In this document: one piece after another, positions 1 through 11,846 of the stretch
Layout: each line of letters opens with the position of its first letter
Position numbering within the stretch: the first letter of the stretch is position 1
Translations under genes and position numbers: made by a program
Origin: Quillaja saponaria
Taxonomy: Eukaryota; Streptophyta; Magnoliopsida; Fabales; Quillajaceae
NCBI GenBank assembly: GCA_029379385.1
Contig: CM055611.1
Span: 992,001 to 1,056,000, forward strand
Reading direction: 5' to 3'
DNA: 64,000 nucleotides
Notes under the pieces: model-generated
Told to the model about the DNA's origin: nothing
The model's input: the letters and a program-made list of their open reading frames with translations, nothing else
Databases searched by the model: none

Positions 1-1110
1 ACTGTACATTAAAATAAGAATTAGCAAAACCAATTTCTATTAATATTTTGGGCTTGAGTTTGTTATGGGATAAGAGCATTCGACTTTGGGCTGTAATTGT
101 CTGTTGGACCCAGCCCATGAAATCAAGACAGAAAAGAAAAAGAGAACAAATAAAGAATAAGATGGGACGTGCTACGCCAAAACGATGCGTTTCAGTCGTC
201 TTCTTCTTAAATAGAGAAACACGCAGGAGTAAAAATGCTTCAGAAGATCGATTTATTTCATTCAGACTGAGACGCTTGGGTTGAGACTACGTCATTGATG
301 TCTAAGTAGTTGAATACGGACCGATGGACGTCCAGCTCAAGAGGATGACCCACAGTCAACTCCGATCAATGGTGGCAAATAGAATCCTTGGGGCAATCTT
401 GATGGGATTCCCAAAATCCAGAAAATGCTTCAAAATCAGGTAACCACCCAAACTGAATGAATTTGTTGGAAAAATGTTTTTTTTTTTTTTTTTTTTTTTT
501 TGGTACGAGATCAAGTGCACACTCCCTGTTTGTTAAAATGTCTTAAAGAATCAATGTTATATTGTTATTTTAATTATTATCAACGCATGGGTCTAAACCT
601 CTACTTAGCATGGGCAGTAACTATAAGTCTATAACTCTGTTCCATGTTTTTTCTTTTGCCAAAAGTCTGCGGTTGTTGCTTTGTGTTTTTGAAACTGAAA
701 AGTGATTTGTTGAGTCTTTTATGTTAGTTAAACCATTTCATTGCTTTGCAAGAGTCCGAAATTCGGAATAATGACATAGCTGTTGGCATGAAAGAGATTA
801 GAATCGGGCGTTTGATTGTCTTATTGAGTTTACTTTCTTTATGCTTACTGTATAAAAATGTGCATTAGTATCTTGTTATTCAGAAAAGTTAGGAACTTAG
901 GATTCTTTACAGTTTCATTGGCATGGTTGTGCCAAAAGTCATTTACTTTTTCCTAAAGTTTTCTTTGCCGTTTTCTTTTTTATAACTTTTGAAAACAACT
1001 TTATAAGCACTGAACTCTACCTTTCACTCATGCTCAAGATTCCAAAAAATAGGATAAAATCATCTAAGAAGTATGCTACTGCAATAGAGTTTTCTGATTC
1101 CACAACCACT
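1..1110. other. Possible promoter and leader exon of an unrecognised gene, then spacer
   Basis: A TATA-like TTAAATA lies near 208. It is followed by a GC-richer stretch that ends in a good splice donor (CAG|GTAACC) at 439/440. Two frames can be read across 324-439. One opens with ATG at 324. The other reads ...PWGNLDGIPKIQKMLQNQ up to the donor but is cut by a TAG. I recognise neither. A T-run of about 22 bases follows at 478-500, and no continuing exon is visible in 500-1110. It could be the first exon of a gene remnant or a non-coding leader. Confidence 0.2.
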
Positions 1111-1970
1111 CAAGGTTGTTGAAATCGGAATCCTGCCTAGGATTGTAAGAGGTCCTTCAAGTATCGGATCGTGAATAGTAAGATTCTACAAACAATGTAA
1201 AAAATTAATAATCTCATTGCTTTATTCTAATAGCCTAATAGGACAGCTAAAATAAAAATGGTTTGTCAAATAATGTCAACTTCATAGCATAAATTCATAA
1301 AACATATGATCTAAATACGCATAGCCAACATTTAGGTGTTCAAATATCCCTCCCATTTCAACTAAAAAAAGGGAAAACTAAATAGAACATCAGAAAGATC
1401 AAAATATATTATCATAAACAACATCATTGGCTCCACTATTAGGAATTTCAATATACTAACATCAACTAACAAACACCAAAAAAAAAAAAAAAAAAACACA
1501 CACAAAATGGAAAATTAAAAAACCCGATCTGAAACTCTAATTTCCAAACATAGCATGAGTATTGAACCTAAAAACAAAAAAAAAAACAAAAACCAGTTAA
1601 CCTACGTGTGGCTTTATTTTGTTGATAGAAAGGAATTTTAAGCTATTAGTGGTAATTTTAGCTCATATGTAAGTGTTCTTGTAGGTTCTTTACCATACAC
1701 AAGACAGAAGAGAGCTATTATAGCTATGTTGACTTTCTTCCCTTTTTTTTTTCTTAATGTTAAAATCATACCCTAATTAAGTATTTAAGTCTTTTTCCTG
1801 GGTAACTCTGAAAATACGTTAGTTGGGACTTAGAAAACACTTAAAACGCACAGGTTCTACCTCTAAGGTATTCTTTTAGCGATCTAGATCCTTTCAGAGT
1901 TTTTGAATTGGAGCATCGTAGGATCCTACGATAGGATTCTATGATCCGGATCGGGATTTTAACAACCATG
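1111..1970. mobile_element. Non-autonomous hAT-like element
   Basis: The left end reads CAAGGTTGTTGAAATCGGA. The right end, read on the minus strand, is CATGGTTGTTAAAATCCCGA, so the termini are inverted repeats starting CA, as in hAT transposons. The flanks are CAACCACT (1103-1110) and CAACCACG (1971-1978), a 7/8 match in the 8-bp target duplication size used by hAT elements. The 860-bp interior has no open frame of note and holds an A-run near 1480, so this is a non-autonomous, probably old copy. The superfamily assignment rests only on terminus and duplication length. Confidence 0.6.
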
Positions 1971-2244
1971 CAACCACGGTGCAAGTTGGGATATGGAAGA
2001 TGAAAATGTATGTGCTGAATATACTCAACTATAAATTGCATATTCATATTTTGTAATTCTCTGTTAGGGGCGATTAAACACTCATATCATATGTATGTCC
2101 TCGATTTCTCCTCTTTGTTGCTTAGCAAATTAACATAGTACAAAGAAAAAAGGTCAATGATATATTGACATTTCAACAAGGTTTGAACTTATACTTCAAG
2201 CCATGGGGATGGAGTGGTAATGGATCTAGGTTGGGGGTGTTTGC
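1971..2244. other. Short spacer between transposon copies
   Basis: This AT-rich stretch between the first hAT-like element and a decayed Mutator-like end has no open frame, RNA gene or recognisable regulatory site. Confidence 0.4.
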
Positions 2245-2527
2245 ATTTTTTTTTAAACATATTTTTAACTTCTTTAAAAATAAAAGTAAAATTTTATTTT
2301 AATTTTTATGCCAAAAGACAAGACAATTTTTTTTATTTGTCCATTATGACACGTGGACAAGCCACGTAAGCAGTTGTTAGCCACGTCACTTTCTGTTAAG
2401 TTAAGTTTGAGACATGGACCACATTACGTGATTTTAGAAATTATAGGGATGACATTTTTCGGTTTTGAAGTATAGGGATTAAATTGACTTCTCGCCTAAC
2501 AATGAGGACTAAAAGTATAATTTAGTC
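2245..2527. mobile_element. Solo end of a Mutator-like element
   Basis: The stretch closes with GGACTAAAAGTATAATTTAGTC (2506-2527). Read on the other strand this is a GACTAAATTATACTTTTAGTC terminus, the same type as the ends of the element at 14669-15471 (GACTAAATTACACTTTTTGG). It also shares CACGTCA-type GC-richer blocks with that element (CCACGTCAC near 2382). No inverted partner is seen to the left, so only one end or a deleted copy remains. The left limit is approximate. Confidence 0.4.
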
Positions 2528-2748
2528 TAGAATCTAATGTTGTTATGAACATTCAGGGGTATATTTATCAAGATATTGCATTTACATGTTGACATTTATT
2601 GTATTATTAATTTATCTTAAGGTCTCTTGAAACAATAGGTAACTAAACAACAACAAAAAGAAAATAAGAGCCCCAAGTACAAGAAGCAAAAAATATGATG
2701 ATTTTGTTCCTTGAAATAGAATTTTAAAATTTGAAAGACACTTGTAGC

Positions 2749-3349
2749 CAATGTTTTCAAAATAAGACTAGACTAGCCAATCAGACTAGGTGGACCGTCC
2801 TTCAAATGGCAGGCCAAGATGGTTTAAGACCACAGGATGTATAAAACCGGTAAAATTTGAGAGAACCGAATGATTGGGGATCGGTTTTAGTGGTTGAACC
2901 ATCTTTTTTTAATCTAAAATCTAAAAAATAAAAATTGAATTGAGTTTTCAATATTTTAATGGGTAATTAATAGTAATATGCATTCAAATCTAGAAGAGCC
3001 AAATGCTTGTTTTGTTAATTTATTTGGTATTATATATATTTGTAAGGTAAAAGTTCTAATTTCTCATTCTTTTTTTATATTTTTATAAAATCTTTATTTA
3101 ATCTAACTTTATTTATTTATTTAAATCTATCATTTTAATATTCAAACAAATAAATTAAAATGAGATAAATAATATTATATGTAATAGTGAGCTTGTTTAT
3201 TTATAATATTTATGTATAATATTATAAATATTAAATCAAATATATTTATCATGTCATTTGGTCTGGTCATTGATTCGACCGTGGTTGTACTAGTGACTTG
3301 AGATCTAGTAGATTTTTCGAGTCAATTACCGATCCGGTTTTTAAAAATG
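2749..3349. mobile_element. Second non-autonomous hAT-like element
   Basis: The left end is CAATGTTTTCAAAATAAGAC. The right end on the minus strand is CATTTTTAAAAACCGGATCG. The termini are imperfect inverted repeats beginning CA. The flanks are CTTGTAGC (2741-2748) and CTTGCAGC (3350-3357), a 7/8 match 8-bp target duplication. The 601-bp interior is AT-rich with CCGGT-type motifs near each end and no coding capacity. The mismatch in the duplication and the imperfect ends suggest an old insertion. Confidence 0.55.
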
Positions 3350-6233
3350 CTTGCAGCTGCATAGTTTGATGTCCTTTAACCCAAAATTTACTCTAAAAAG
3401 GAGGAAAAGAGACATTGTTTTACTTTGCGGTCTCAGTTTTACTTTATGTAGTAAGTGTTCTGCCTCTCCGTATTTGGTCAGTAGATCTCAAGTGGCTATT
3501 GACTTATCAAAAAATAAGAAGAAAGATCTCAAGTGGCTATTGATTTTATAGTTTTCTTTTGTGGACTTATGTTGGAGAAAGTGGGCAACCAAATAGACCA
3601 ATATTATTTTGAAAGAGGGTATTTTTATAAATGTTTATGATATATATTTTAACGAGAAAAGGGTATTTTGGAAAATATAAAGTGTTATGCACATCCACAC
3701 TGTTATTATTTAACATAAATGCATACCATTTGGACTTATTACCAAATAAATTCTAAAGTAATAAAATCCCTAATTTGGTTGTGTATGCTTGTCTGAGAGA
3801 GAGAGAGAGAGAGAGAGAGAAGGCTAGAGATGAAAAGCAAAAATGCAAGGGAATGATAGAGATGGTAGCAATCGAGATCATTGTTCTCAGCTTCTGCGTT
3901 TCACCTCCTTGTCAAGTATGAGTTTATCTCCCTAAATACCATCCTCTGATTTAGTCAATTATCATTGTCAGAGTTACAAATCTAAAATCCGTGTGTGTGC
4001 GCCCTTGTACATGTCTCTTTGATCGAAGTACCTTTGAGGTGTTTTAGCATAAACAGTGTGTTCGTTAGATATCTTTAATGAAAGTTATGAATATTTTTAT
4101 CTTTCAAGGGTTTGATTAAAATTTTATAGATTTTTGTACTTATAATTGCTTTTCCTTTTGGGCTTTGCTTTACTAAAGAAAGAAATTAGTTATATATGAT
4201 GATGATAACGATGCTTGTTTGCTATCGTTAATCTATCAATCTTGTAATTCTCCTCTTCCTTAATTTTTTCTCGCTTCATAATTTTTTTCCCGATTTCTTC
4301 TCCCAATAATTAATTGTTCATTTGTTTTATTTATATTAGATAATTTCTATCAGGTCTGTCTGGTTTATGGAATTTGGAATTTAAGATCTGGAATTGTAGA
4401 TTTGAAATTGGGTAAAATTATAATTTAGAAGATCAGATTGTGTAAATAGGTTGAGTTCTAATGCCAATCATGTTCAAAGTGATTATTAGACAATAGTAGT
4501 TGTTGGCAATGGTGTCACATCAATAGTGATAAGCAGTGGTTTCCGGTGGCAAAGGTCGTTGACGACAGAGGTCACCAATGATATTAGTTGCTGGTAATGG
4601 CACCTCAACAATGGTGATTGCCAGTGGTGATGGTCCTAGATGATGGTTGTGGTCTCTAATAGTGGTGGCTATCTTTAATACCTTAACCATAAAAACTCTA
4701 ACCCTATTCTTATACCCTAGACTGTTCCCAGATGCTTATAGAATTTAAAATCTGTTCTACATCAGTAAGGGGATCTCTCTCTCTTTATATTACATATATT
4801 TTGTCATTTTTTCTCCTGCACATCGCTAAGCTACAAGGGCTTCAAAAATGAGAATCTGATCCCATTTTTCATCCATTGGCATTTCTCACCTTTCTTCTTA
4901 TTGTTTAGAGCTCTGTTAAGAAAAGCATAAGATAATGAGCTGTTTTTCTTGTTCTCACGGAAACATTAGATTATCTTCAGCTCCTTTGGGCTTTCTCTTC
5001 ATGTACATTTTGTTTCTTGACCATTCGCTTTCTTACTTGTCCCAGTCAGTTCTTCTTTTGCACTCTTCTCTGTTTTCATTTATCTCTCAGACACACTTTT
5101 TCTTTCTTTCTCTACACCTTTTAGTTAGTTTAATTTTGAAAAAGAAAAATGTTGATTTGGTTGTTCTTTCTTACACGTGATGTTTTTCCCAATGCTGCTT
5201 GCCCTTGTAGTGGCATGTTTTTGTGTTTGTGTGGGTTTGTAATGTTAGAGGCTTAGATACAAAGTAATGACTGAGCTTGGGAAGCACGGGAAAGATGATT
5301 ATAGGCATGTTATGAGCTCATCCTTGCTCTATTTCGAGACAAGTTTTCCCTGCTTCTTCTTCCAAGTTTTACACCTTATGAAAGTACATAAGTCAAATAT
5401 GTATTTTACTCTCACTGATGTTTTTCTTTTGGAAAGATGTTATGTAGGTTTCCATGTTGGTTTCACTTGATGTTGAAAGTCAACAAGCATCTTTCAAGAG
5501 CTATATTTATGGAATCAAAAGAAAAGAAAAAGGACCCTTTGAAGTAAAACTATTTTGTAATTTGTAGTATCTTTTGCTCTACAAATCAAATGGAATTTTA
5601 TTAAAGTAAACTTCATTTATTCATCCAATTAAATAGTTTTATTTGAAAATTACTTCTATTTAAGATACTTATATTTTTTTCCTCCTTGGGATACTGCATA
5701 GGTTATGCTTCAATTTCATCATTTCAGCAGTTTTTTTGTTATTATTATTACAAACACATCTATTATTCCTTAACATATGCTAGTCATATCTGCTTGACCT
5801 AGCATAATTATGTATTGCGGTTTCTGTTTTCGGCAATTGTATGCGCTCGGCATGATTTAATGTTTTGTAGTTTTACCCAATTTCAGAACTTATCTATTTT
5901 CTGTGATATCCATCTTTATATCACATGCAGAAACCACAAGACATAAATATGAATGCTAAGCCTCTTGATTTAGATCTGCAAGTGATATAAAAGATGGATA
6001 TCAAAATATTTTACAATCTGAAAAGAAAGAAGGTATATAATTACCAATTGGGGTTTCATTATTATTTTTTAGAAAAGTTGGGGAAGGTATCTTTTATTTA
6101 TTTTTTTACACATGGCAAAATATCTAATGGTCTCATTTCTCTAAATTGGGAAGTCCACCACTCATTATTATTCTTGTGATAATTAGGCAAGTTGCTGAAA
6201 AGGGGTAATGACCCTTATACAGAGGCTAGCAAA
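3350..6233. other. Spacer and probable 5' leader region of the F-box gene
   Basis: This holds a (GA)n microsatellite (about 3796-3820) in a purine-rich stretch typical of plant 5' leaders, and scattered short frames with no recognisable product. An AG acceptor-like site at 6185-6186 (AATTAG|GCAAG) lies 48 bases before the chosen F-box start, so a spliced leader reaching back to about 3.8-4.9 kb is possible but unproven. Confidence 0.35.
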
Positions 6234-7271
6234 ATGGAAATTCGATGGCCAAATCTTCCAGATGAACTGCTTGAACAGATTTCAAAGCGACTAGGCCTGA
6301 AAGAGTTCTCTGCGTTAGGAGCAGCTTGCACAAATTTCTTCCGATTTTACAAACATCAGAAGAAACTATTCATGCAATCACAACCACCCTTTGTGATACT
6401 TAAAACCCCCCATGCTAAGAAATCTTGTTCTTTCTTCTGTTTATCTGCCAGACAAACGTTTAGGGTTGTACTGCCTTACTTTTGGGGAAAAGCCTATGTT
6501 GGATTTTCTGGTGGATACATGATTATGACGGGTGGCGGCCTCCTTTGGCTCGTAAATCCTTTCACAAGAGAACAACTACACATTCCTGAATCACCCTTCT
6601 CGGATTACTGCATATCTGAATCTGACCAGGCCATCCATGCTTCCATAACGGGTTCAGAAGATTTTGTTATTGTGTCCATAAGCTCATGGTCATCATTCTT
6701 GGATGTTTATCATTCCAGAAATTCCAGATGGGTTAACTTTGCATTTAATGGGGGACCATGGAGGGTTATGGACATTGTGGTTTTCAAGGGTAGGATATAT
6801 GCTATCACTGATAAGGCTGAGATAGGGGTATTGAGCTTGACTTCTCCTAAGTTGACACTGCTGGAGCTGAAGAGCTCCCCAAGTTTAGATCCGGACAGTG
6901 TTAAGTTAGTGGGTTCAGACGATCATCTTTTGGTGGTCAGTTTCATTCCTCTAAAAAACCTAGAGGTTTACAAGATAGACTTCTCTGGGATGGAGTGGGT
7001 GAAGCTGGACACATTGGGCGATCAAGCTTTATTCCTGGGAAAGTACAGAAAGGGCTCTGCATTGAGAAACCCAAGTAGATGGGGATATAACAGTAACTGT
7101 GTGTATTACATTGGATATGCACCCCCTGTCTGCCACATATATTCCATGGAAAATAGACTAGTCAGCAGTATTCGAGTTGCTGCTGGTGACCCAGCTGCTT
7201 CAAAGCTATGCTGTATTGACTGGTATCATCCTCATCAATTTTCTTCCCCAAATTATGTTCAGGATGAGTAA
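6234..7271 (+). CDS. F-box protein with DUF295 (KIB-type) domain
   Basis: This is a single-exon 345-residue protein. The N-terminal F-box (about residues 4-40; WPNLPDELLEQISKRL, then F-ALGAACTNFFRF) is the part that docks on the SKP1 adaptor of SCF ubiquitin ligases. The rest is a DUF295 domain, expected to form a beta-propeller-like substrate-binding region. It shows LLWLVNPFTREQ, a WRVMDIVVFKGRIYAI strand pair and a conserved end with SNCVYYIG. The start chosen is the first ATG in frame; the frame stays open 42 bases upstream, to an acceptor-like AG, so extra N-terminal residues from a 5' exon cannot be excluded. Family membership is clear. The substrate is unknown, and DUF295 genes turn over fast, so orthology to a named gene is not claimed. 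Confidence 0.85.
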   Translation: MEIRWPNLPDELLEQISKRLGLKEFSALGAACTNFFRFYKHQKKLFMQSQPPFVILKTPHAKKSCSFFCLSARQTFRVVLPYFWGKAYVGFSGGYMIMTGGGLLWLVNPFTREQLHIPESPFSDYCISESDQAIHASITGSEDFVIVSISSWSSFLDVYHSRNSRWVNFAFNGGPWRVMDIVVFKGRIYAITDKAEIGVLSLTSPKLTLLELKSSPSLDPDSVKLVGSDDHLLVVSFIPLKNLEVYKIDFSGMEWVKLDTLGDQALFLGKYRKGSALRNPSRWGYNSNCVYYIGYAPPVCHIYSMENRLVSSIRVAAGDPAASKLCCIDWYHPHQFSSPNYVQDE

Positions 7272-10026
7272 TCTGCCTTTGGATGGTATTCAGCTGTTGG
7301 TTATGTTTGTTTTTCCTTTTCCTTTAATAATTTGATCAGACTGTAAATCTTCATCTGATTTTTGAATTTTCCTGAGTGGATCTGAGTACTGTCTGTAGTA
7401 CTATATGCTCTTGAATGTTAAATCATTTGGAGGCAACAAGTGGTCAAATCCTTTAAATCCTGTAACTTTCTGTGACTTACTGTTATAAACAGTGTTTTAC
7501 TTTTATATGTCTTTTGAGTGTTATTATTTTTCGTTGTTTCTTCTAGCACTTGATAATTGTGTGAATGATTGGAACTATAAGATTTCTGTTAATTATGTCA
7601 TCAAACCCGTGTCAGCTAACTGTAGTGCCTGTATGAGGAGCTTTGTGTGAAGTTATTGGATCTGCTACTGTTGTTGATGTTCAGGTGAGTCTTATCTATT
7701 TATTATTCTATTAAAAATATGATTTGCAGCTATATTTTCAAAAAGCTAAATATTCACTGGCTTTTAGGCACCTAGACGTTAAATGATCAACACAAATTGC
7801 AAATCCTAATATCTTCCAAAAAAAAAAAAAAAAAAAAGGACTTTGGAAACAGAAAAAGAAGCATAAATCAAATCTTGATTTTCACAAGTGTACAGAAAAG
7901 GGTTCTGCAAAGCTTCAATTCAAATGTAGTTTAATATTGAATTCTAAAGACTAATTTATAAATATGTTTTAATGGTTCATTGTGATGGTATAATTTACAA
8001 ACATGAATCAATTCAGATAGCTGGAAAAAATGACTGAATGGTTGATTGGGGTATAATTTAGAAACTAATACACCTTCTATAGACTAATAACATTATAGTT
8101 CTTTCTCAAAAAAAAAAAAAAAAAAATTTTTTTTTTTAGTTACTAGTATGAAATTCGTGCATTGAAGGAATTTTTTATTTAAAAAATACGTTTTGTTTTC
8201 AAGAAAATCAAATAAGAAATTTTTTTTATGAAATCACAGTCGATACATGAAATATAATCAATATATGATATGCATCGTGTTTAATAAATTAATTCTTTGT
8301 TTCAACATCCAAGTTGGTGATTATCTAAATCTTATACAACTAAGACACCAAGTCTATATGAATAGTGAAAATGCAAAAAGTTTATTAAAAACTATAATAA
8401 ATGAGTAATAATAGTTAGTGATAAATGGATGGTAAAATACATTGATAACATAGTTGAAAAGTTCAAAGGATTATTGGACATAATATTTTCAATTACTGAT
8501 TTCAACTTAAATCATCAATATGCCAACAATTTACTTCTTAGCACACATTTCAAATAACTCACCAATACCTATTCCGATTTAAGTATTAAGATTAATTATA
8601 CGTAAATCCAATTCGTATCATGCATATATTAGACATAAATCACCAATAATTACCACGATTTGTGTGTTATTGTCTTCCCCTTACGTTTCGAGTAAATTAT
8701 CAAATAAATATGCTGATTTGTCTCTTAGTATACTTTAAATTGCCAACACATCTATTAATCTTTTTCTTAGTAATTTTTATTTGTTTTTTAAAATATTTAA
8801 AATATATTATGATTAATTTTTTTTTTATTCAGGAAAAAGTTTGTGAGGGAAAATATTAAATTGTTTATTATTTTATTATACAATATTCATATGCAAATTT
8901 TTTTAAATAATCAATTTAACATAATATAAATATGTACACACAAAAAACAAACATTATGATACCACATGGTGTCATTAAAATCCTCTATCATAATGTGGAC
9001 ATATTATTTTTCAATTAATTGCAATATTGACATGGTTATCAACACATAGCACTATATCATATTAATTAATTAATATATATTGTAATGTAATAAATCACCA
9101 CTATTATAAATAATAACAATCATAATTTTATCTAAAAGTATTTATGAGGTGAAAGGAAGAATATTTTTCACATTTAAATATTGTAATTAAGTGAATTAAG
9201 AAGTAATTATAGCAATTAGCTATGATTTTGCCTTAATTCTAAGGCCCTTGATTGTCTTGTAAGCCTATAAATTAAAGTTTCTACTATTATAAATGGTGTG
9301 TTCGTAAGCTTCATACATAATTATGAAAACATAATTCTCTCCTCTCGCAGAATAAGCCAATGACTAAACCATGTATATTTTTATACCTCTCATTATTTTT
9401 CATTTTTCTCATTTGTTTCTAAATTTCTTCATTTTGACTTCTATATTTATAAACATTTTCATGTTTTATAGTTCCAAATGTTTTGCTATATTGATTTTCA
9501 TTTAATTTTTACATCAAAGTTTCAATCTTTTCATATTTATTTTTTAATATCTAAGCCTTTTCAAATTCTATATATTTTTATACATAAATTTTGATGTTAC
9601 TAGAAAATGAAAGGAAAAAGGTTAATAATTAATTAGCAAATTTGATTTTGGACAACGATTTTAAGGAGCACTAGTGGGAAGAATCCTTTACTGGCCACTG
9701 CAATCGCGTTAAATATTATAAGATTCGTTTGACATATAGTATAATATAATATCAGGGACTAAGATCTGCTTTGGTTATAGGGGGATGAGTTCTTTACAGG
9801 TCAATGAGTGTGCATAGAGCACTTTATTTTTGTACAACCTTGATTATCATAAGCAAAAGAAGGGATATAAAAGAAGAAAAAAAACCTAAAAACATTTAGT
9901 ATTTTGGGTTTAGGAGAAATGTAATTTACATTTACAGCCACTCCATAACCGAAAGTACAGGAAACATAAAAGCTAAAAAGGCTTGATTTTTGTCTTGGAC
10001 CAGATTTATTTCATGTCAAATATTTG
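7272..10026. other. 3' flank of the F-box gene and AT-rich spacer
   Basis: 7272-7690 looks like 3' untranslated sequence. It includes a possible 3'-UTR intron donor at 7684 (CAG|GTGAGT). The rest is AT-rich, with homopolymer A and T runs near 7819 and 8108 and no coding signal. Only very short frames occur. Confidence 0.4.
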
Positions 10027-11846
10027 TCATTGATGGAAAATGTAGGCATAAAGGAGCTCATTCCACACATCAGGTAATCCAGGGAGGCACCAATGTATGC
10101 AATCTGCATAAATATTTGGGTTTGATAATTGCTTTTCTGTTAAGGGTTCCCATTGCTTCCTATTGATAGATGGGTGAGCTTCTTTCCTATACTCTGAAAG
10201 CTGTGTAATGTTTAGCATTTGTACATCCAAACCTCTTGTTTTCAATTCATCAAGCACCTTCTCTACCTGATACATCATTCTTGGATCAGATCCTCTTCCC
10301 CAATATCCCTCTTTTGTTATAAGCTCTGTCTCTTTGTAGCAATTGTCACCACTGGCTGCACCCCATTCCTCAGCCCTGTATACCACTTCAGTTATGATCA
10401 AATGTATATATTTTATCACTCTAAAAGATTTTACTATTTTCGTAATAATCGAAGTAAGTATATAACATTTTTTATACTTACAAGCGTGCCTTTAACAGTA
10501 CTTGAACAAGACCAAAACTCAAAAAAGAACTATATAGAAATGAAAGTACAGATACCTTTCGTGGGTTGGTGACATGCTAACAAAGAACAATTGGGTTTTG
10601 GTTCGATTGACATGGATTTCCAACCAATCAGACCAAGTCCTCAAGGCCATCTCATAGACTCGCAGCATTTCAACTTCTTTGTAAATCCCATCAGGGCTTC
10701 CAAATGAACCCCACCTAATTATTGATTTTCATGTCAAAATTAACCAAAGTACTAGGCATAAACTTGAAGTAGTCAACCATTATAGTATGACAGTTGAAAC
10801 AATTTAAAGGGGTTACCTTGTTACAAAAAAAAAAAATGAACAACTTGTAAAATACACTTACAAGACATCTATGTGTCTTCTCCACCAGAGGTATGAATTG
10901 AAAACCAGAATGTCTGCATTTGTCCAATACCTGGCATGCTTTTCAATTGCCTTGACTCTTACAATCCGATCTGGTAACCGATGGTTTACCGGATTGTCTG
11001 AGTTTGATTCCACCAGCAATGGAGCCCAATAAAACTCAATTGTAGCATTGTATTCCTAATTAATTGAATCAAGCAGCTATCAGTAGCAGAAATTAAAATT
11101 TTACCTACAGAAAAACTCAAAAAAGGCTTGTTATTGTTCTTATGCCAATATAGACTTACTTTGGCCTTAAAGATGGACAATGAGCCATTGACAATGGTGC
11201 TCATGGATTTAAGTGTTGGAGGGATTGACTTCTCCACCAGGCAGACAATGGAAACCCATTGATTTCTGTTCAGTGAATCCCCAACAAAAACAAGCCTCTT
11301 GTTCCTTAGCCTCTCAAGCAGTGCTGTGGCATTGAACCTTATTAACATAAAAACAAGCACATCCCACAAAGCTCAAAAACACAAGCAAAGTCATTAACCC
11401 TGTCACTTTTACATGTAGATATACAAGTGTTTGATGAATGTCACAAAGAGTTAAGAGAGATGCCTGGGAAGGTCACAATGGCGAGGCTGCCACCTCCAGT
11501 GCTGGTAGCTCAAGTCCTCCCTTCCAAACTTCTCACAAGCCAATTGGTCTGACATGAATGTGCATTGCTGCCCATTGTATAAAGGGTAAGACTTATTATC
11601 AAAAACCCAATTACCTGAAAACAAGTCACATTTGGAATTTGAGTCATCAAAATTAGTACTGGTTTTGATCTCTGATTCTTGTCCTTCATCATGTTTTAGG
11701 TACAAGGTAGCCACAACTAGAAGAGTGATGAGGATGGCTATAAGAGATTGGAAGGTGTTTCTGATTCCCCAAGTTGAAGTCCCTAACACTATTGTTTGCT
11801 GTGTCTTTGCCATTTGATTCTGCTCTGTATCTTTGGAGTCCATCAT
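10027..11846 (-). CDS. Trichome birefringence-like protein, probable xylan O-acetyltransferase
   Basis: Five exons on the minus strand: 11846-11464, 11337-11160, 11055-10862, 10714-10556 and 10375-10027, giving 420 residues. A cytosolic N-terminus is followed by one membrane segment (about residues 33-50), so it is a type II Golgi protein. The TBL domain starts at [12 protein letters not shown] (about 73). The PC-esterase domain has the GDS motif (about 147-149, [11 protein letters not shown]) and the DxxH motif near the end (D396, H399; [16 protein letters not shown]). These supply the Ser-His-Asp triad of acetyltransferases acting on wall polysaccharides. Length and motifs resemble the Arabidopsis TBL3/31/33/34 group that acetylates xylan; the exact member is inferred, not proven. 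Intron 1 has a GC donor. All phases fit and no stop interrupts the reading frame. Confidence 0.9.

Noticed and set aside
1703..1720. GACAGAAGAGAG, resembling part of miR156
   Set aside because: The match breaks at the conserved 3' half, no paired arm is visible, and it lies inside a transposon relic.
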